Assembly: GCF_014203045.1 (NCBI RefSeq) | Contig: NZ_JACHIF010000002.1 | Span: 372,001-436,000 of the forward strand | DNA from: Prosthecobacter dejongeii | GTDB lineage: Bacteria > Verrucomicrobiota > Verrucomicrobiia > Verrucomicrobiales > Verrucomicrobiaceae | DNA length: 64,000 nucleotides | Reading direction: 5' to 3' | In this document: positions 49,032 through 57,074 of the stretch, piece after piece | Layout: every line of letters begins with the position of its first letter | How positions within the stretch are numbered: position 1 is the first letter of the stretch | The notes under the pieces: model-generated | What the model saw: the letters and a program-made list of their open reading frames with translations, nothing else | Told to the model about the DNA's origin: nothing | The model's database searches: none | Translations under genes and position numbers: made by a program

Positions 49032-50309
49032 TTAAACTCGTTCTAGGATGGCAGCGCCGCCCTGGCCCCCGCCGATGCAGAGGCTGATAAGGGCATGCTG
49101 GCCTTTGCTTTCATGAAGCTGATCCAGTGCGGTGAGTACTAGGCGGGCTCCGGTGGCCCCGACTGGGTGTCCGAGGGCGATAGCTCCGCCACGAGGATTC
49201 AAAACTTCGTCAGGGATTTCTCCCAATGGAGCTTCCAATCCTGCACGGCGCGCACTCGCAGGGTCTTTGAGACATTGCAAAACGGCCAGCACTTGGGCTG
49301 CGAAGGCTTCGTTGATTTCAACGTGGTCCATGTCGCTGAGCTTTTGATTCGTGCGATGCAAAACGGCATCCATGGCGCGCACGGGGCCTAGGCCCATGCG
49401 GCGGGGATCGCAGCCTGTGTAGGCGTAGTCCACCAGGCGACCTAGAGGCTGCCAGCCATGTCGTTTCACCGCCTCTTCACTGGCCACCAGCATGGCCACC
49501 GCTCCATCCGTGATCTGGCTGGAATTGCCTGCTGTGACGGTGCCATGATGACGATCAAATAAAGGCTTCAATCTTCCCAATTTTTCGAGGGTGGAGTCAT
49601 CCCGTATGCCATTGTCAGCCAGCACGGGCTCCACCCCGTGACCCATGATGTAGAGCGGTGACGTCTCTGCCTGCAACCGAGTTGAAGCGGCGAGAGCACG
49701 CTGATGGCTGCGCAGAGCAAAGCGGTCCTGCATCTCGCGACTGATCTTGTATTCACGCGCCAGTAGCTCAGCCGTTTCGCCCATGTTCATTTCGACCACG
49801 GGATCGGTAAGGGCCAGTTTGAGACCGATGACGGGTGCAAAGTCCACTGGGCGAAAGGTGGTCATGGCGCCGATCTTTTGACCCAAGCTACGGGCTTTGC
49901 CCAAAAGACCAAATTTATCCGCCGCTTGGCGTGAAAAGTAGAGGGGGGTATTCGACATGCTTTCCGTGCCGCCGATGACAAAGACCTCGCCATGGCCGCC
50001 ACACATTTTGGCATGAGCGGTGGTGAGGGCTTCAAGGCCAGAGGCACAGTTGCGATGCACGGTCATGGCAGGCTTGGCCTCCGGCAAACCGGCACGCAAA
50101 GCGATGACGCGGGCGATGTTTTGCGCATGAGCTGGCTGGCCCACACAGCCAAAAATTATCTCATCCACAGCCTGCGGATCCAAACCTGTGCGCGCCAGGA
50201 GAGCCGACACGGCTGCCTTGCCTAGATCCACTGCATCCAGCCCAGATAGACTGCTGCCTGCACGGGCAAAGGGAGTGCGGATGGCGGAGATGATGTAGAG
50301 AGGTTTCAT
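49032..50309 (-). CDS. fadA: Acetyl-CoA C-acyltransferase (3-ketoacyl-CoA thiolase)
   Basis: The thiolase cuts 3-ketoacyl-CoA into acetyl-CoA and a shortened acyl-CoA, closing the beta-oxidation cycle. The 425-aa protein has all catalytic residues: Cys88 in RNCASGLEAL, His in GHPVGATG (about 385), and Cys in LCIGGGQGGAA (about 411). HVEINEAFAAQVLA is a further signature. At 425 residues it is nearer the FadI type than the 387-aa FadA type. The gene follows the CoA-ligase-like gene by 45 bases and precedes the FadB-like gene by 28. The leader reads CCCATCACCGTC, with no Shine-Dalgarno sequence. Confidence 0.94.
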   Translation of the reverse strand: MKPLYIISAIRTPFARAGSSLSGLDAVDLGKAAVSALLARTGLDPQAVDEIIFGCVGQPAHAQNIARVIALRAGLPEAKPAMTVHRNCASGLEALTTAHAKMCGGHGEVFVIGGTESMSNTPLYFSRQAADKFGLLGKARSLGQKIGAMTTFRPVDFAPVIGLKLALTDPVVEMNMGETAELLAREYKISREMQDRFALRSHQRALAASTRLQAETSPLYIMGHGVEPVLADNGIRDDSTLEKLGRLKPLFDRHHGTVTAGNSSQITDGAVAMLVASEEAVKRHGWQPLGRLVDYAYTGCDPRRMGLGPVRAMDAVLHRTNQKLSDMDHVEINEAFAAQVLAVLQCLKDPASARRAGLEAPLGEIPDEVLNPRGGAIALGHPVGATGARLVLTALDQLHESKGQHALISLCIGGGQGGAAILERV

Positions 50310-50354
50310 GACGGTGATGGGAGAGGGATTGAGATAAGGCGTGGGCAGAAAGCT

Positions 50355-51848
50355 TCAGTGAGCGGTGAGGTTCACTTGGGCTTGTTGCAGTTCCTTACGT
50401 CGGTCGAGAATTTTGACCTCTTTGAGAAGACGACCCACGCCGAGCCGTTCGCGGAGATCAGGTATATCGTGGAAGCAAATGGAGTTAGGATGGATCTCGG
50501 TGACTTCGGCAAAGCGGCGATGAATGCGCTGCTTCAGATCCTCCGTATTCATGCCGGGTTCAGGGGCGACGTGGAGAATGAGCTCGTCCACGTCATGAGG
50601 ATCATTGTTATGCTTGGTCAATTCGATTTGCCATGCCGCGACGCCTTTTTGGTCATCCAGCAGGTGCTCGAGAATATTGAAGTTCACCAGAGTACCTTTG
50701 ACCTTATCCAGGTGCAGTTCGCGGATCTCGCTGACGCGGCTGATGGGGCCTAGGAGGCGGGGGCAGGTGCGGCCGCAGTGCGGGCAGCGTACCCAGGTGA
50801 GGCCTCCCTCGGCAATGTCGCCAGTTCGATAGCGCAGGACGACGGTGCCTCGTGCATCCAATGGGGTAAAGACGATTTCACCTGGATGTCCAGGCGGCAC
50901 AGGCCTGCCAGTGCGGGGATCCACCAGTTCAATGAAAGCGAGGTCGGGACTGAGGTGAAAACCACTGGCACCATTCTCTGCGGGGCATTCTGGAAAGGCC
51001 ATTTTGGCCTCAGTGAAACCATAGGTGCTGATGACATGTACCTCATCTCCTCCAAGTTCATGCACCAGTTCGATGAGGTGGGCCCGCAGACCTTCTGCCA
51101 CCTTTTCACCACCTAAGACCACACGCTTGATGTTAGGCCAATGTTTGCCCTCTTCCACTGCTTGCCGCAGCAGGTGGTAGATGAAAGTTGGGATGCCGAT
51201 CAGCACATCCGGCTGGATTTTATCCATGAGGTTCATATTGCCCTCCGTGCCCAGGGTTTTTCCCCCGCCCGTGCTCACCATGAAAGTGCCAAAACTCTGC
51301 CCCGCATGGTGTGTTTGCCAGAAGGCGAGGTGTGGCGCAAAAGGGAAGGCATTGAGGTGGCGAAAATCCCGCTGCGAGCGTCCGCACTCCATCAGACGAC
51401 GGCCTGCGGTGTCTAAATTCGCCAGGTCATGCTTGGTGAAAAGGAAGGGGACTGGGTCCGAGGAACGCCCGGTGGTGCTAGTCAGCATCACGGGACGGAA
51501 CTCATGCTCCAGGGCCTCCTTGGCCGCAGCACGTCCGTGCAGCAGAGCATTCATCACGACACTCCATTCTCGGCGCAGTTCCGCTTCTTCCGGCATCAGT
51601 ACAAACTCACGCTGCTGATCACGCGGCACGGTGAGATCGCTCTTGCTTGTGAAGGGAGCGTTGGCCCAATCGTCCAGGGTATGAAGGTCATGGACGGAAA
51701 GGTCATGCTCCTTAAACAAACGCTGGTAATGAGCGCTAAAGGGAAGCACCCGATGGGCAAGGTAGTCGCGCAGGCGACGCAGTTGCCAGTGTTGCCAAAG
51801 TTCAGGCGGCGCAGAGTCCCACGCAGGGGTTGTGGACAGGATTTTCAT
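50355..51848 (-). CDS. AMP-forming acyl-CoA ligase-like protein (PaaK-related)
   Basis: A 497-aa adenylate-forming enzyme in the phenylacetate-CoA ligase superfamily. The phosphate-binding loop is TSTTGRSSDPVPF, the adenylation motif is YRTGDIAEGG, and a Cys-rich segment (CPHCGRTC) may bind zinc, as in some PaaK relatives. The likely job is ATP-dependent activation of a carboxylic acid to its CoA ester. In this operon that would be a fatty acid released by the patatin lipase and destined for beta-oxidation. The substrate is not proven. The start ATG has AGGAG at good spacing and lies inside the end of the patatin gene (47-base overlap), so translation is coupled. Confidence 0.87.
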   Translation of the reverse strand: MKILSTTPAWDSAPPELWQHWQLRRLRDYLAHRVLPFSAHYQRLFKEHDLSVHDLHTLDDWANAPFTSKSDLTVPRDQQREFVLMPEEAELRREWSVVMNALLHGRAAAKEALEHEFRPVMLTSTTGRSSDPVPFLFTKHDLANLDTAGRRLMECGRSQRDFRHLNAFPFAPHLAFWQTHHAGQSFGTFMVSTGGGKTLGTEGNMNLMDKIQPDVLIGIPTFIYHLLRQAVEEGKHWPNIKRVVLGGEKVAEGLRAHLIELVHELGGDEVHVISTYGFTEAKMAFPECPAENGASGFHLSPDLAFIELVDPRTGRPVPPGHPGEIVFTPLDARGTVVLRYRTGDIAEGGLTWVRCPHCGRTCPRLLGPISRVSEIRELHLDKVKGTLVNFNILEHLLDDQKGVAAWQIELTKHNNDPHDVDELILHVAPEPGMNTEDLKQRIHRRFAEVTEIHPNSICFHDIPDLRERLGVGRLLKEVKILDRRKELQQAQVNLTAH

Positions 51849-52845
51849 GGTTGTACTCCTGGTTAGTTGATGTTTGACCCGTCAGCGCCAGCAGGCGTGG
51901 CAGGGCTTCCTCAGCCGCACGGCGACCCGCGCGGATGTAGCGGTCGAAATTCTCAAAATCGAACCACGTGCTTTCACAGAAAAAGGGGTGGATCACCACA
52001 TCCGCATAACGGCATTCCTTTTCGGCTAGACCGAGCTGGGCGCACATGAGTGCCCGGCGAAAAGTGTCCATCACATTGCCATAGGCCAGTAGGTTAATCG
52101 GTCTCAAGGTCGCATTCAGCAGACGTAGGAGAGGGTTTTTCTTCGTGGTCAGAGGGACGAAAGCCGTGTCTTTGCAGTGGAGAATGTCTTGTGTGGTGGG
52201 CAGGACATTCACAGCGATGACGGCATCCAGTTTGAAACGATCACGCAAGAGCCGCACGGGTAAGGGTTCGGCCGCGCCTCCGTCCGTAAATCGACGTCCA
52301 TCTAGATGCACGGGAGCACACACACCAGGGATGGCGGCGCTGGCATGCACGGCAGCCCCTACGGAGCCAGAATCAAAAACATGGGCGGCCATGGTATCTA
52401 GATCTGTGGCGACGATGAGAAGCGGTTTTTCAAGCTCTTCAAAAGTGCGTGTGCCCAGAGAGCGCTCCAGATGACAGCGGATTTTGTGGCCCCGAATTAA
52501 CCCCGTGGTGGGAGGAAAGATGGGGTCAAGCAGACGCAGCAATGTGCGGCGATCTTTGATCTCTCGGGCCAGCCCTTCGAGGTCCACGGTATTAAAACCA
52601 GCGGCATGCAGGGCACCGACATAGGCCCCCATGCTGGTGCCCGCTACGGCGGCGATGGGAATATGATTTTCTTCCAGCACCTGTAGCACACCCACGTGGG
52701 CAAGGCCACGGGCACCGCCGCCGGATAGAGCGAGACCGATGCGACGTTGATCTTTGCGTGGCTGGCAGGCGGCACTTCCTGCCATGCCAGGATCTTCGGC
52801 ATTTCGCATCCATCCGGTGGGGGATGGATTCAAGTTGGGGTTCAT
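51802..52845 (-). CDS. Patatin-like phospholipase
   Basis: A 347-aa serine lipase of the patatin family, which hydrolyses acyl ester bonds of lipids with a Ser-Asp dyad. The oxyanion loop is SGGGARGLAHVG, the nucleophile is Ser71 in AGTSMGAY and the Asp is Asp188 in FTDGGAAEPLPV. The start at 52845 is chosen because a perfect AAGGAGGT lies 7 bases before it. A longer frame to 52902 lacks such support. No signal peptide is seen, so it may act on the cytoplasmic side. It is the first gene of the lipid-breakdown operon. The last 15 codons overlap the next gene. Confidence 0.92.
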   Translation of the reverse strand: MNPNLNPSPTGWMRNAEDPGMAGSAACQPRKDQRRIGLALSGGGARGLAHVGVLQVLEENHIPIAAVAGTSMGAYVGALHAAGFNTVDLEGLAREIKDRRTLLRLLDPIFPPTTGLIRGHKIRCHLERSLGTRTFEELEKPLLIVATDLDTMAAHVFDSGSVGAAVHASAAIPGVCAPVHLDGRRFTDGGAAEPLPVRLLRDRFKLDAVIAVNVLPTTQDILHCKDTAFVPLTTKKNPLLRLLNATLRPINLLAYGNVMDTFRRALMCAQLGLAEKECRYADVVIHPFFCESTWFDFENFDRYIRAGRRAAEEALPRLLALTGQTSTNQEYNHENPVHNPCVGLCAA

Positions 52846-52852
52846 AGGGTTT

Positions 52853-52860
52853 ACCTCCTT
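52853..52860 (-). promoter_or_regulatory. Perfect Shine-Dalgarno of the patatin gene
   Basis: AAGGAGGT on the minus strand, 7 bases before the ATG at 52845. It stands out because most genes in the window have no such site. It decides the start of the patatin gene and suggests strong translation of the first gene of the lipid operon. Confidence 0.85.
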
Positions 52861-52976
52861 CTTGCTATTTTTGACGCCCTCATGAGCTGAATCGTTCAAC
52901 ACGTAGGTGTGAATTTAGGTAGATAGAAAAGGCATCCAGGCTTTGCAGAAAGACGTAGCTTGCGCCACATCCAGCC

Positions 52977-53906
52977 ATGCTGAAATTGCGTTCCATTTCC
53001 GAGCTTTCCCAGGTGCCTGGTCCCGTGGCCTTGGCCATCGGCGTCTTCGATGGCCTGCATCTGGGGCATCAGGAAGTCATCCGTGCTGCGCAAGAGCATG
53101 CGGTTCAGCATCATGGGCATGCCATCGTCATGAGCTTTGATCCGCACCCTCTCAGTGTACTCCGTCCAGAGGCTCTGCCGAAGAGGCTTTGTGGTGAACG
53201 CCAGCGGACGCGACTGCTGGCAGGGATGGGGGTATCAGGAACCTTGCTTTGTCCCTTTACCCGAGAGGTGGCGGAGACCACTGCGGAGGATTTTGTAAAC
53301 TCATTGGTTCAGGCTTGTCGGCCGCTGGGCTGCATCTCGGTGGGATACACCTGGAGCTTTGGCAAGAATCGCAGTGGCAATATTCATTCGCTCATGGACC
53401 TGGGGCAGCGGCATGACTTTGCCGTCTATGGCGTGCCACCCATCCGCAGCCATGGGGATGTGGTCAGCAGCACCCTCATCCGCGATGCCGTGGCGGCTGG
53501 GGATCTGGTGCGTGTGGATGAGATGCTCGGGCGACCTTACTCTTTGTTAGGCTCCGTGTTGCAGGGGCGGCAGTTGGCACGGCAATTAGGATTCCCTACT
53601 GCGAATGTGGCCCCCGAAGCCGAAGTGCTGCCGCCTTATGGAGTGTATGCGGTGGAAGCCCATGTGGCAGGCGAATGGCGGCCTGGCATTGCCAATCTAG
53701 GGGTGCGCCCCACCGTCGAACAAGAAGGTGTGCGACCTTCTTTGGAAGTACACCTGTTTGACTGGAGTGGAGATCTCTATGGCCAGGACTTGGAAGTTCG
53801 ACTGAAAGCCTTTGTGCGGCCTGAGCAAAAGTTTGTTAGCGTGGAGTTCTTGAAGAACCAGATCCGTGAGGATGTACAGCAGGCGCGCTCACTTTTGGGG
53901 GCCTGA
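52977..53906 (+). CDS. ribF: Bifunctional riboflavin kinase / FMN adenylyltransferase
   Basis: RibF makes FMN from riboflavin and then FAD. The 309-aa protein has the N-terminal adenylyltransferase domain with GVFDGLHLGHQEVI (nucleotide-binding HxGH variant) and SSTLIRDAV. The C-terminal kinase domain carries GRQLARQLGFPTANV, PPYGVYAV and NLGVRPTV. Length is normal. It is divergent from the lipid operon, whose flavoenzyme (acyl-CoA dehydrogenase) uses its product, although a regulatory link is not shown. No FMN riboswitch is visible in the short leader. Its 3' end overlaps the end of the convergent phosphodiesterase gene by 18 bases. Confidence 0.96.
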   Translation: MLKLRSISELSQVPGPVALAIGVFDGLHLGHQEVIRAAQEHAVQHHGHAIVMSFDPHPLSVLRPEALPKRLCGERQRTRLLAGMGVSGTLLCPFTREVAETTAEDFVNSLVQACRPLGCISVGYTWSFGKNRSGNIHSLMDLGQRHDFAVYGVPPIRSHGDVVSSTLIRDAVAAGDLVRVDEMLGRPYSLLGSVLQGRQLARQLGFPTANVAPEAEVLPPYGVYAVEAHVAGEWRPGIANLGVRPTVEQEGVRPSLEVHLFDWSGDLYGQDLEVRLKAFVRPEQKFVSVEFLKNQIREDVQQARSLLGA

Positions 53907-54845
53907 GACTTTGCGCTGGGGATTTAGCTTCATCACGATGGGGCGATGGTCGCTAGCTTTGTCAAAGTCTGCTGCCGTGTAGATGAGGGTGCCTTTGGTA
54001 TCCACATAAGGGCGCAGGCTGCGGCTCACAAAAAGATAATCCAGACGGCCGTACACATCAGCCGCGTCCCAAAAATGAGTCCACACCTGCCCGTGGGCAT
54101 CGCGTAGATAGAGATCAATCATGTATCCTGGGGTGGAGCGTGAGCCGATGATTTCGCTGATCGCGGGCTCATTACGATGCTCATTAAAATCCCCGTAGCT
54201 GACGATCTTCGCCTGGGGCTGCGCCTCAAAGATACGATCCAGGTGTTTCCGGAGAAGATGGGCCTCATTTCGGCGCATCAGGGACTCATCGGCCTCCGGG
54301 ATGGCTCGTTTGGACTTGAGATGCACTCCTAAACAGCGGATCTCAAAGCCACCGCCCACATTCACGGTGGCATCTAAAATGCCGCGCTGCATGGGAAAGG
54401 TCTCTGCCCCCATCTGGTAGGTGAGTTTCGTCTGCGAATCACGGGCCGAGATGGGAAAACGGGATAGCAGCCCCAGGCTGCGGGTGGTATCACCTCCCGT
54501 GCAGTGTTCTAGGTGCGGCAGATCCAGTCCCTGGTCGCGGAGGCGAGATTGCAGATCTTTGAGATCTTCTAAGCTGCCGATCTCACAAACGCCGAGGATA
54601 TCTGGCTGGATGTCCTTGAGAAATGCAACGACGAGTGCTTTTTCAGCCTCAGGTTTGGCGGTGAGAGGGCTGCTTTCGTCCCCAAAAGATCGCTGCATGA
54701 GCAGCCAATTTTTAAGGTTGTAGGAACAAAAGGTGACCGATTTGGGCACTTCTTGTCCATGGAGGGAAGGCCAGCTAACCAGGAGAAAAAAGAAAACGGC
54801 GAGGAAGAATCCTCGCCGTTTAAAACATGTTTGAGAGGCTTCCAT
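53889..54845 (-). CDS. Exported endonuclease/exonuclease/phosphatase-family protein
   Basis: A 318-aa protein with a signal peptide (about residues 1-31, GFFLAVFFFLLVSWPSLHGQ). The EEP fold follows: SYNLKNW at the start, GVCEIGSLEDL with the metal-binding Glu, GVHLKSKRA, and VSYGDFNEHRNEP with the catalytic Asp and Asn. YLFVSRSLRP is followed by KASDHRPIVMKL, with the final Asp-His pair. It should be a metal-dependent phosphodiesterase in the periplasm or outside. The substrate may be nucleic acid, a phospholipid or another phosphoester. tatA lies 19 bases upstream on the same strand, so the two genes may share a transcript. Confidence 0.9.
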   Translation of the reverse strand: MEASQTCFKRRGFFLAVFFFLLVSWPSLHGQEVPKSVTFCSYNLKNWLLMQRSFGDESSPLTAKPEAEKALVVAFLKDIQPDILGVCEIGSLEDLKDLQSRLRDQGLDLPHLEHCTGGDTTRSLGLLSRFPISARDSQTKLTYQMGAETFPMQRGILDATVNVGGGFEIRCLGVHLKSKRAIPEADESLMRRNEAHLLRKHLDRIFEAQPQAKIVSYGDFNEHRNEPAISEIIGSRSTPGYMIDLYLRDAHGQVWTHFWDAADVYGRLDYLFVSRSLRPYVDTKGTLIYTAADFDKASDHRPIVMKLNPQRKVSGPQK

Positions 54846-54864
54846 AGGGGTCGCCTGAGAAGGA

Positions 54865-55128
54865 TCAAATGTCTTGGGAAGAAGACACTGGCTGGCGTTT
54901 TTCGACGGTCTGGGGGATCGTCGGGCGCTGGACTTCTTCCTGCGCGTTGGTCAGTTCGTGCTCAAATTCCTCGCGGGCTTTTTTGAACTCACCCATGCTT
55001 TTACCCAGGCTGCGGGCGAAAGTCGGGAGCTTTTTAGCCCCGAAAAGGACGAGAACGAGAATGGCAATGATGATCAACTCGGGGGTGCCGAGAGGGCCAA
55101 AGGCGGTGAAAAGGTGACTAGTATTCAT
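54865..55128 (-). CDS. tatA: Sec-independent protein translocase subunit TatA
   Basis: TatA oligomers form the passage for folded proteins with twin-arginine signals. The 87-aa protein has the N-terminal span ([23 protein letters not shown], about 13-35), with the family FGAKKLP motif. The amphipathic helix [18 protein letters not shown] and a charged tail follow. tatB and tatC are not nearby, so TatC is encoded elsewhere. At least two proteins in this window (DUF1501 protein, NHL-type protein) have Tat-like signals and could be clients. It is divergent from the Gld-like ABC operon. Confidence 0.95.
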   Translation of the reverse strand: MNTSHLFTAFGPLGTPELIIIAILVLVLFGAKKLPTFARSLGKSMGEFKKAREEFEHELTNAQEEVQRPTIPQTVEKRQPVSSSQDI

Positions 55129-55317
55129 GGCTGTAGATAATTACGTTCGAATATGCAACGGTGCAAGCCGACCTTTTCTCCACGTGGGTGGCCAGGATGC
55201 ACGACAAGAAGGACGATTTGGGGGAAAGTCCGTTCAGGAGTTGTCATCGCTCGTTATGTGGTCTTTATTTCAAATCCTCTCAAAAAATATTCTGTCAGAC
55301 TCATTTCCCCCCTCGCA

Positions 55318-56259
55318 ATGATCTCCGTCCAAGACCTCACCAAGCAGTATGCCGGACGCATGGCGGTGGATCACATCTCTTTTGAGGTTCAGCCAGGTGA
55401 AATTGTTGGTTTTCTAGGACCCAACGGGGCAGGGAAATCGACCACTATGCGGGTTTTGACCGGTTTCATGCCGCCCACCTCCGGTCAGGTGACCGTGAAT
55501 GGGTTTGATGTCTTTCGTCAGTCGCTCGAAGTTCGCCGTTCCATCGGTTACATGCCTGAAATGGCCCCGCTTTACACGGACATGAAGGTCAAAGAGTACC
55601 TTCGCTTTCGTGGGGAGCTCAAAGGGCTGCGGGGGCGTGACATGCGCCGCCGGGTGGGCGAGGTGATGGATCTGTGCTCCGTGGCGGATGTGCGCCGACG
55701 CTTGATCGGCAATCTTTCCAAAGGCTACCGCCAGCGTGTGGCCCTGGCGGATGCCCTGCTGCATGAGCCGCCTCTTTTGATTTTAGATGAGCCGACCAGT
55801 GGCCTGGACCCCATCCAGATCCGCCAGGTGCGTGAGCTGCTGGCCAGCCTGAGGCCCAAGCACACCATTCTGCTTTCCACTCACATCCTACAGGAAGTGG
55901 AGCAAATTTGTGATCGTGTTATCATGATCCACCACGGCCGCCTGTTGGCCAACGACACTCCGGCCAACTTGACCAAAAAACTGCGCGCTCTGACCCAGGT
56001 TTTTGTTGAAGTGAATGGGGAAGGGGATGTGGCCGCCGCTCTGGAATCTCTGCCTACGGTCCGCAAAGTCATTGAAGACTCTAGAGACGGTTCCTGGACG
56101 CACTATACCCTGAGAGTAGAGCCTGGAAATGATGTCCGCGAGGCCGTGATGAATCTGGCCGCCTCTAAAAACTGGAAACTGCGGGAACTCCACCGCCAAC
56201 TCCCCAGCCTGGAGGATGTCTTTGTGGAACTGGCAGCCTCTGAGCCTGTGAAATCCTGA
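55318..56259 (+). CDS. ABC transporter ATP-binding protein, GldA-like
   Basis: A 313-aa ABC ATPase, first gene of a four-gene operon. Walker A is GPNGAGKST (34-42), the signature is LSKGYRQRV (about 134-142) and Walker B is LLILDEPTSGLDP (about 153-165). The switch His lies in LLSTHILQEVEQ. A C-terminal extension (about 220-313) is typical of exporters of the ABC-2/GldA group. The ATG at 55318 (MISVQDLTKQYAGRMAVDH) is the natural start. The open frame back to 55153 has no family sequence. GldA is needed for gliding in Flavobacterium, but homologues occur in many non-gliding bacteria. The transported substrate is unknown. Confidence 0.93.
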   Translation: MISVQDLTKQYAGRMAVDHISFEVQPGEIVGFLGPNGAGKSTTMRVLTGFMPPTSGQVTVNGFDVFRQSLEVRRSIGYMPEMAPLYTDMKVKEYLRFRGELKGLRGRDMRRRVGEVMDLCSVADVRRRLIGNLSKGYRQRVALADALLHEPPLLILDEPTSGLDPIQIRQVRELLASLRPKHTILLSTHILQEVEQICDRVIMIHHGRLLANDTPANLTKKLRALTQVFVEVNGEGDVAAALESLPTVRKVIEDSRDGSWTHYTLRVEPGNDVREAVMNLAASKNWKLRELHRQLPSLEDVFVELAASEPVKS

Positions 56260-56276
56260 CACCGCTAACCGACACC

Positions 56277-57035
56277 ATGAGAATCTTCTGGGTGCTGCTG
56301 AAAAAAGAACTGCGCGCGTTTTTCGTGTCGCCGATGGCCTACATCGTCCTGGCTCTCATCATGGTGCTGAATGGCTTTTGCCTGCGTGCCGCTCTTTCTT
56401 TATTGGAAAGTGCTCCTAGCGAGGGCTCAATCGTGACTTGGACTTTTGATGCCATTTGGTTTTGGCTGTCTTATTTCTTTGTTTTCCCACTGCTGACCAT
56501 GCGTCTTTTCTCCGAGGAGAAAAAGATGGGTACTTTTGAAACGCTATTTACCGCCCCGGTGCGTGCCTGGCAGGTGGTATGGGCTAAATACATCGCCGCC
56601 GTCATCATCTACTGTGTGCTGTGGGTGCCGAGTTACCTAAACTTTGAGCTTCTCGACTGGATCACTCTTGGGCAGATCGAGATGCCAGTGGGTGCTTTAA
56701 AAGGCAGCTACTTGATCCTTTTCGTGATGGGACTTTTCAATCTTGCCATGGGTTGTTTGGCCTCCGCCTTGACTTCCAATCAGATCATCGCCGCCGTGAT
56801 GTCCTTCACGGCCAGCCTGCTGCATTTCCTGGTGGGCCTTTTCATCAGTGTCATTGGTCGTCAGGTGAATGAAACGTTTGTGGACATCACCAACTACTTT
56901 GCCAGCCGGGAGCACATCCGCACCTTCACCAGTGGCCTCATTGATACACGCCCCTTGGTCTATTACAGCAGCTTAGCTTTGCTGTTTCTAGCCCTCACTC
57001 ATCAGGTGGTGGAATTCCGCCGCTGGAGGTCCTGA
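56277..57035 (+). CDS. ABC-2 type permease, GldF-like
   Basis: A 252-aa inner-membrane permease with six predicted spans. It starts 17 bases after the ATPase gene. The start RIFWVLLKKELRAFFVSPMAYIVLAL and the middle RLFSEEKKMGTFETLFTAPVRAWQVVWAKY are characteristic of GldF and related ABC-2 permeases. Together with the ATPase it would form an exporter or a mechanical complex. The following GldG-like and DUF4340 proteins are accessory parts. The short 39-base gap to the next gene supports one operon. Confidence 0.92.
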   Translation: MRIFWVLLKKELRAFFVSPMAYIVLALIMVLNGFCLRAALSLLESAPSEGSIVTWTFDAIWFWLSYFFVFPLLTMRLFSEEKKMGTFETLFTAPVRAWQVVWAKYIAAVIIYCVLWVPSYLNFELLDWITLGQIEMPVGALKGSYLILFVMGLFNLAMGCLASALTSNQIIAAVMSFTASLLHFLVGLFISVIGRQVNETFVDITNYFASREHIRTFTSGLIDTRPLVYYSSLALLFLALTHQVVEFRRWRS

Positions 57036-57074
57036 GCCGCCTCCGCACACGATCCCTTTTGCCATTTCGTAGCA

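Noticed and set aside
52902-52977. FMN riboswitch before ribF
   Set aside because: The leader is short and lacks the conserved multi-arm FMN element. Nothing supports it.
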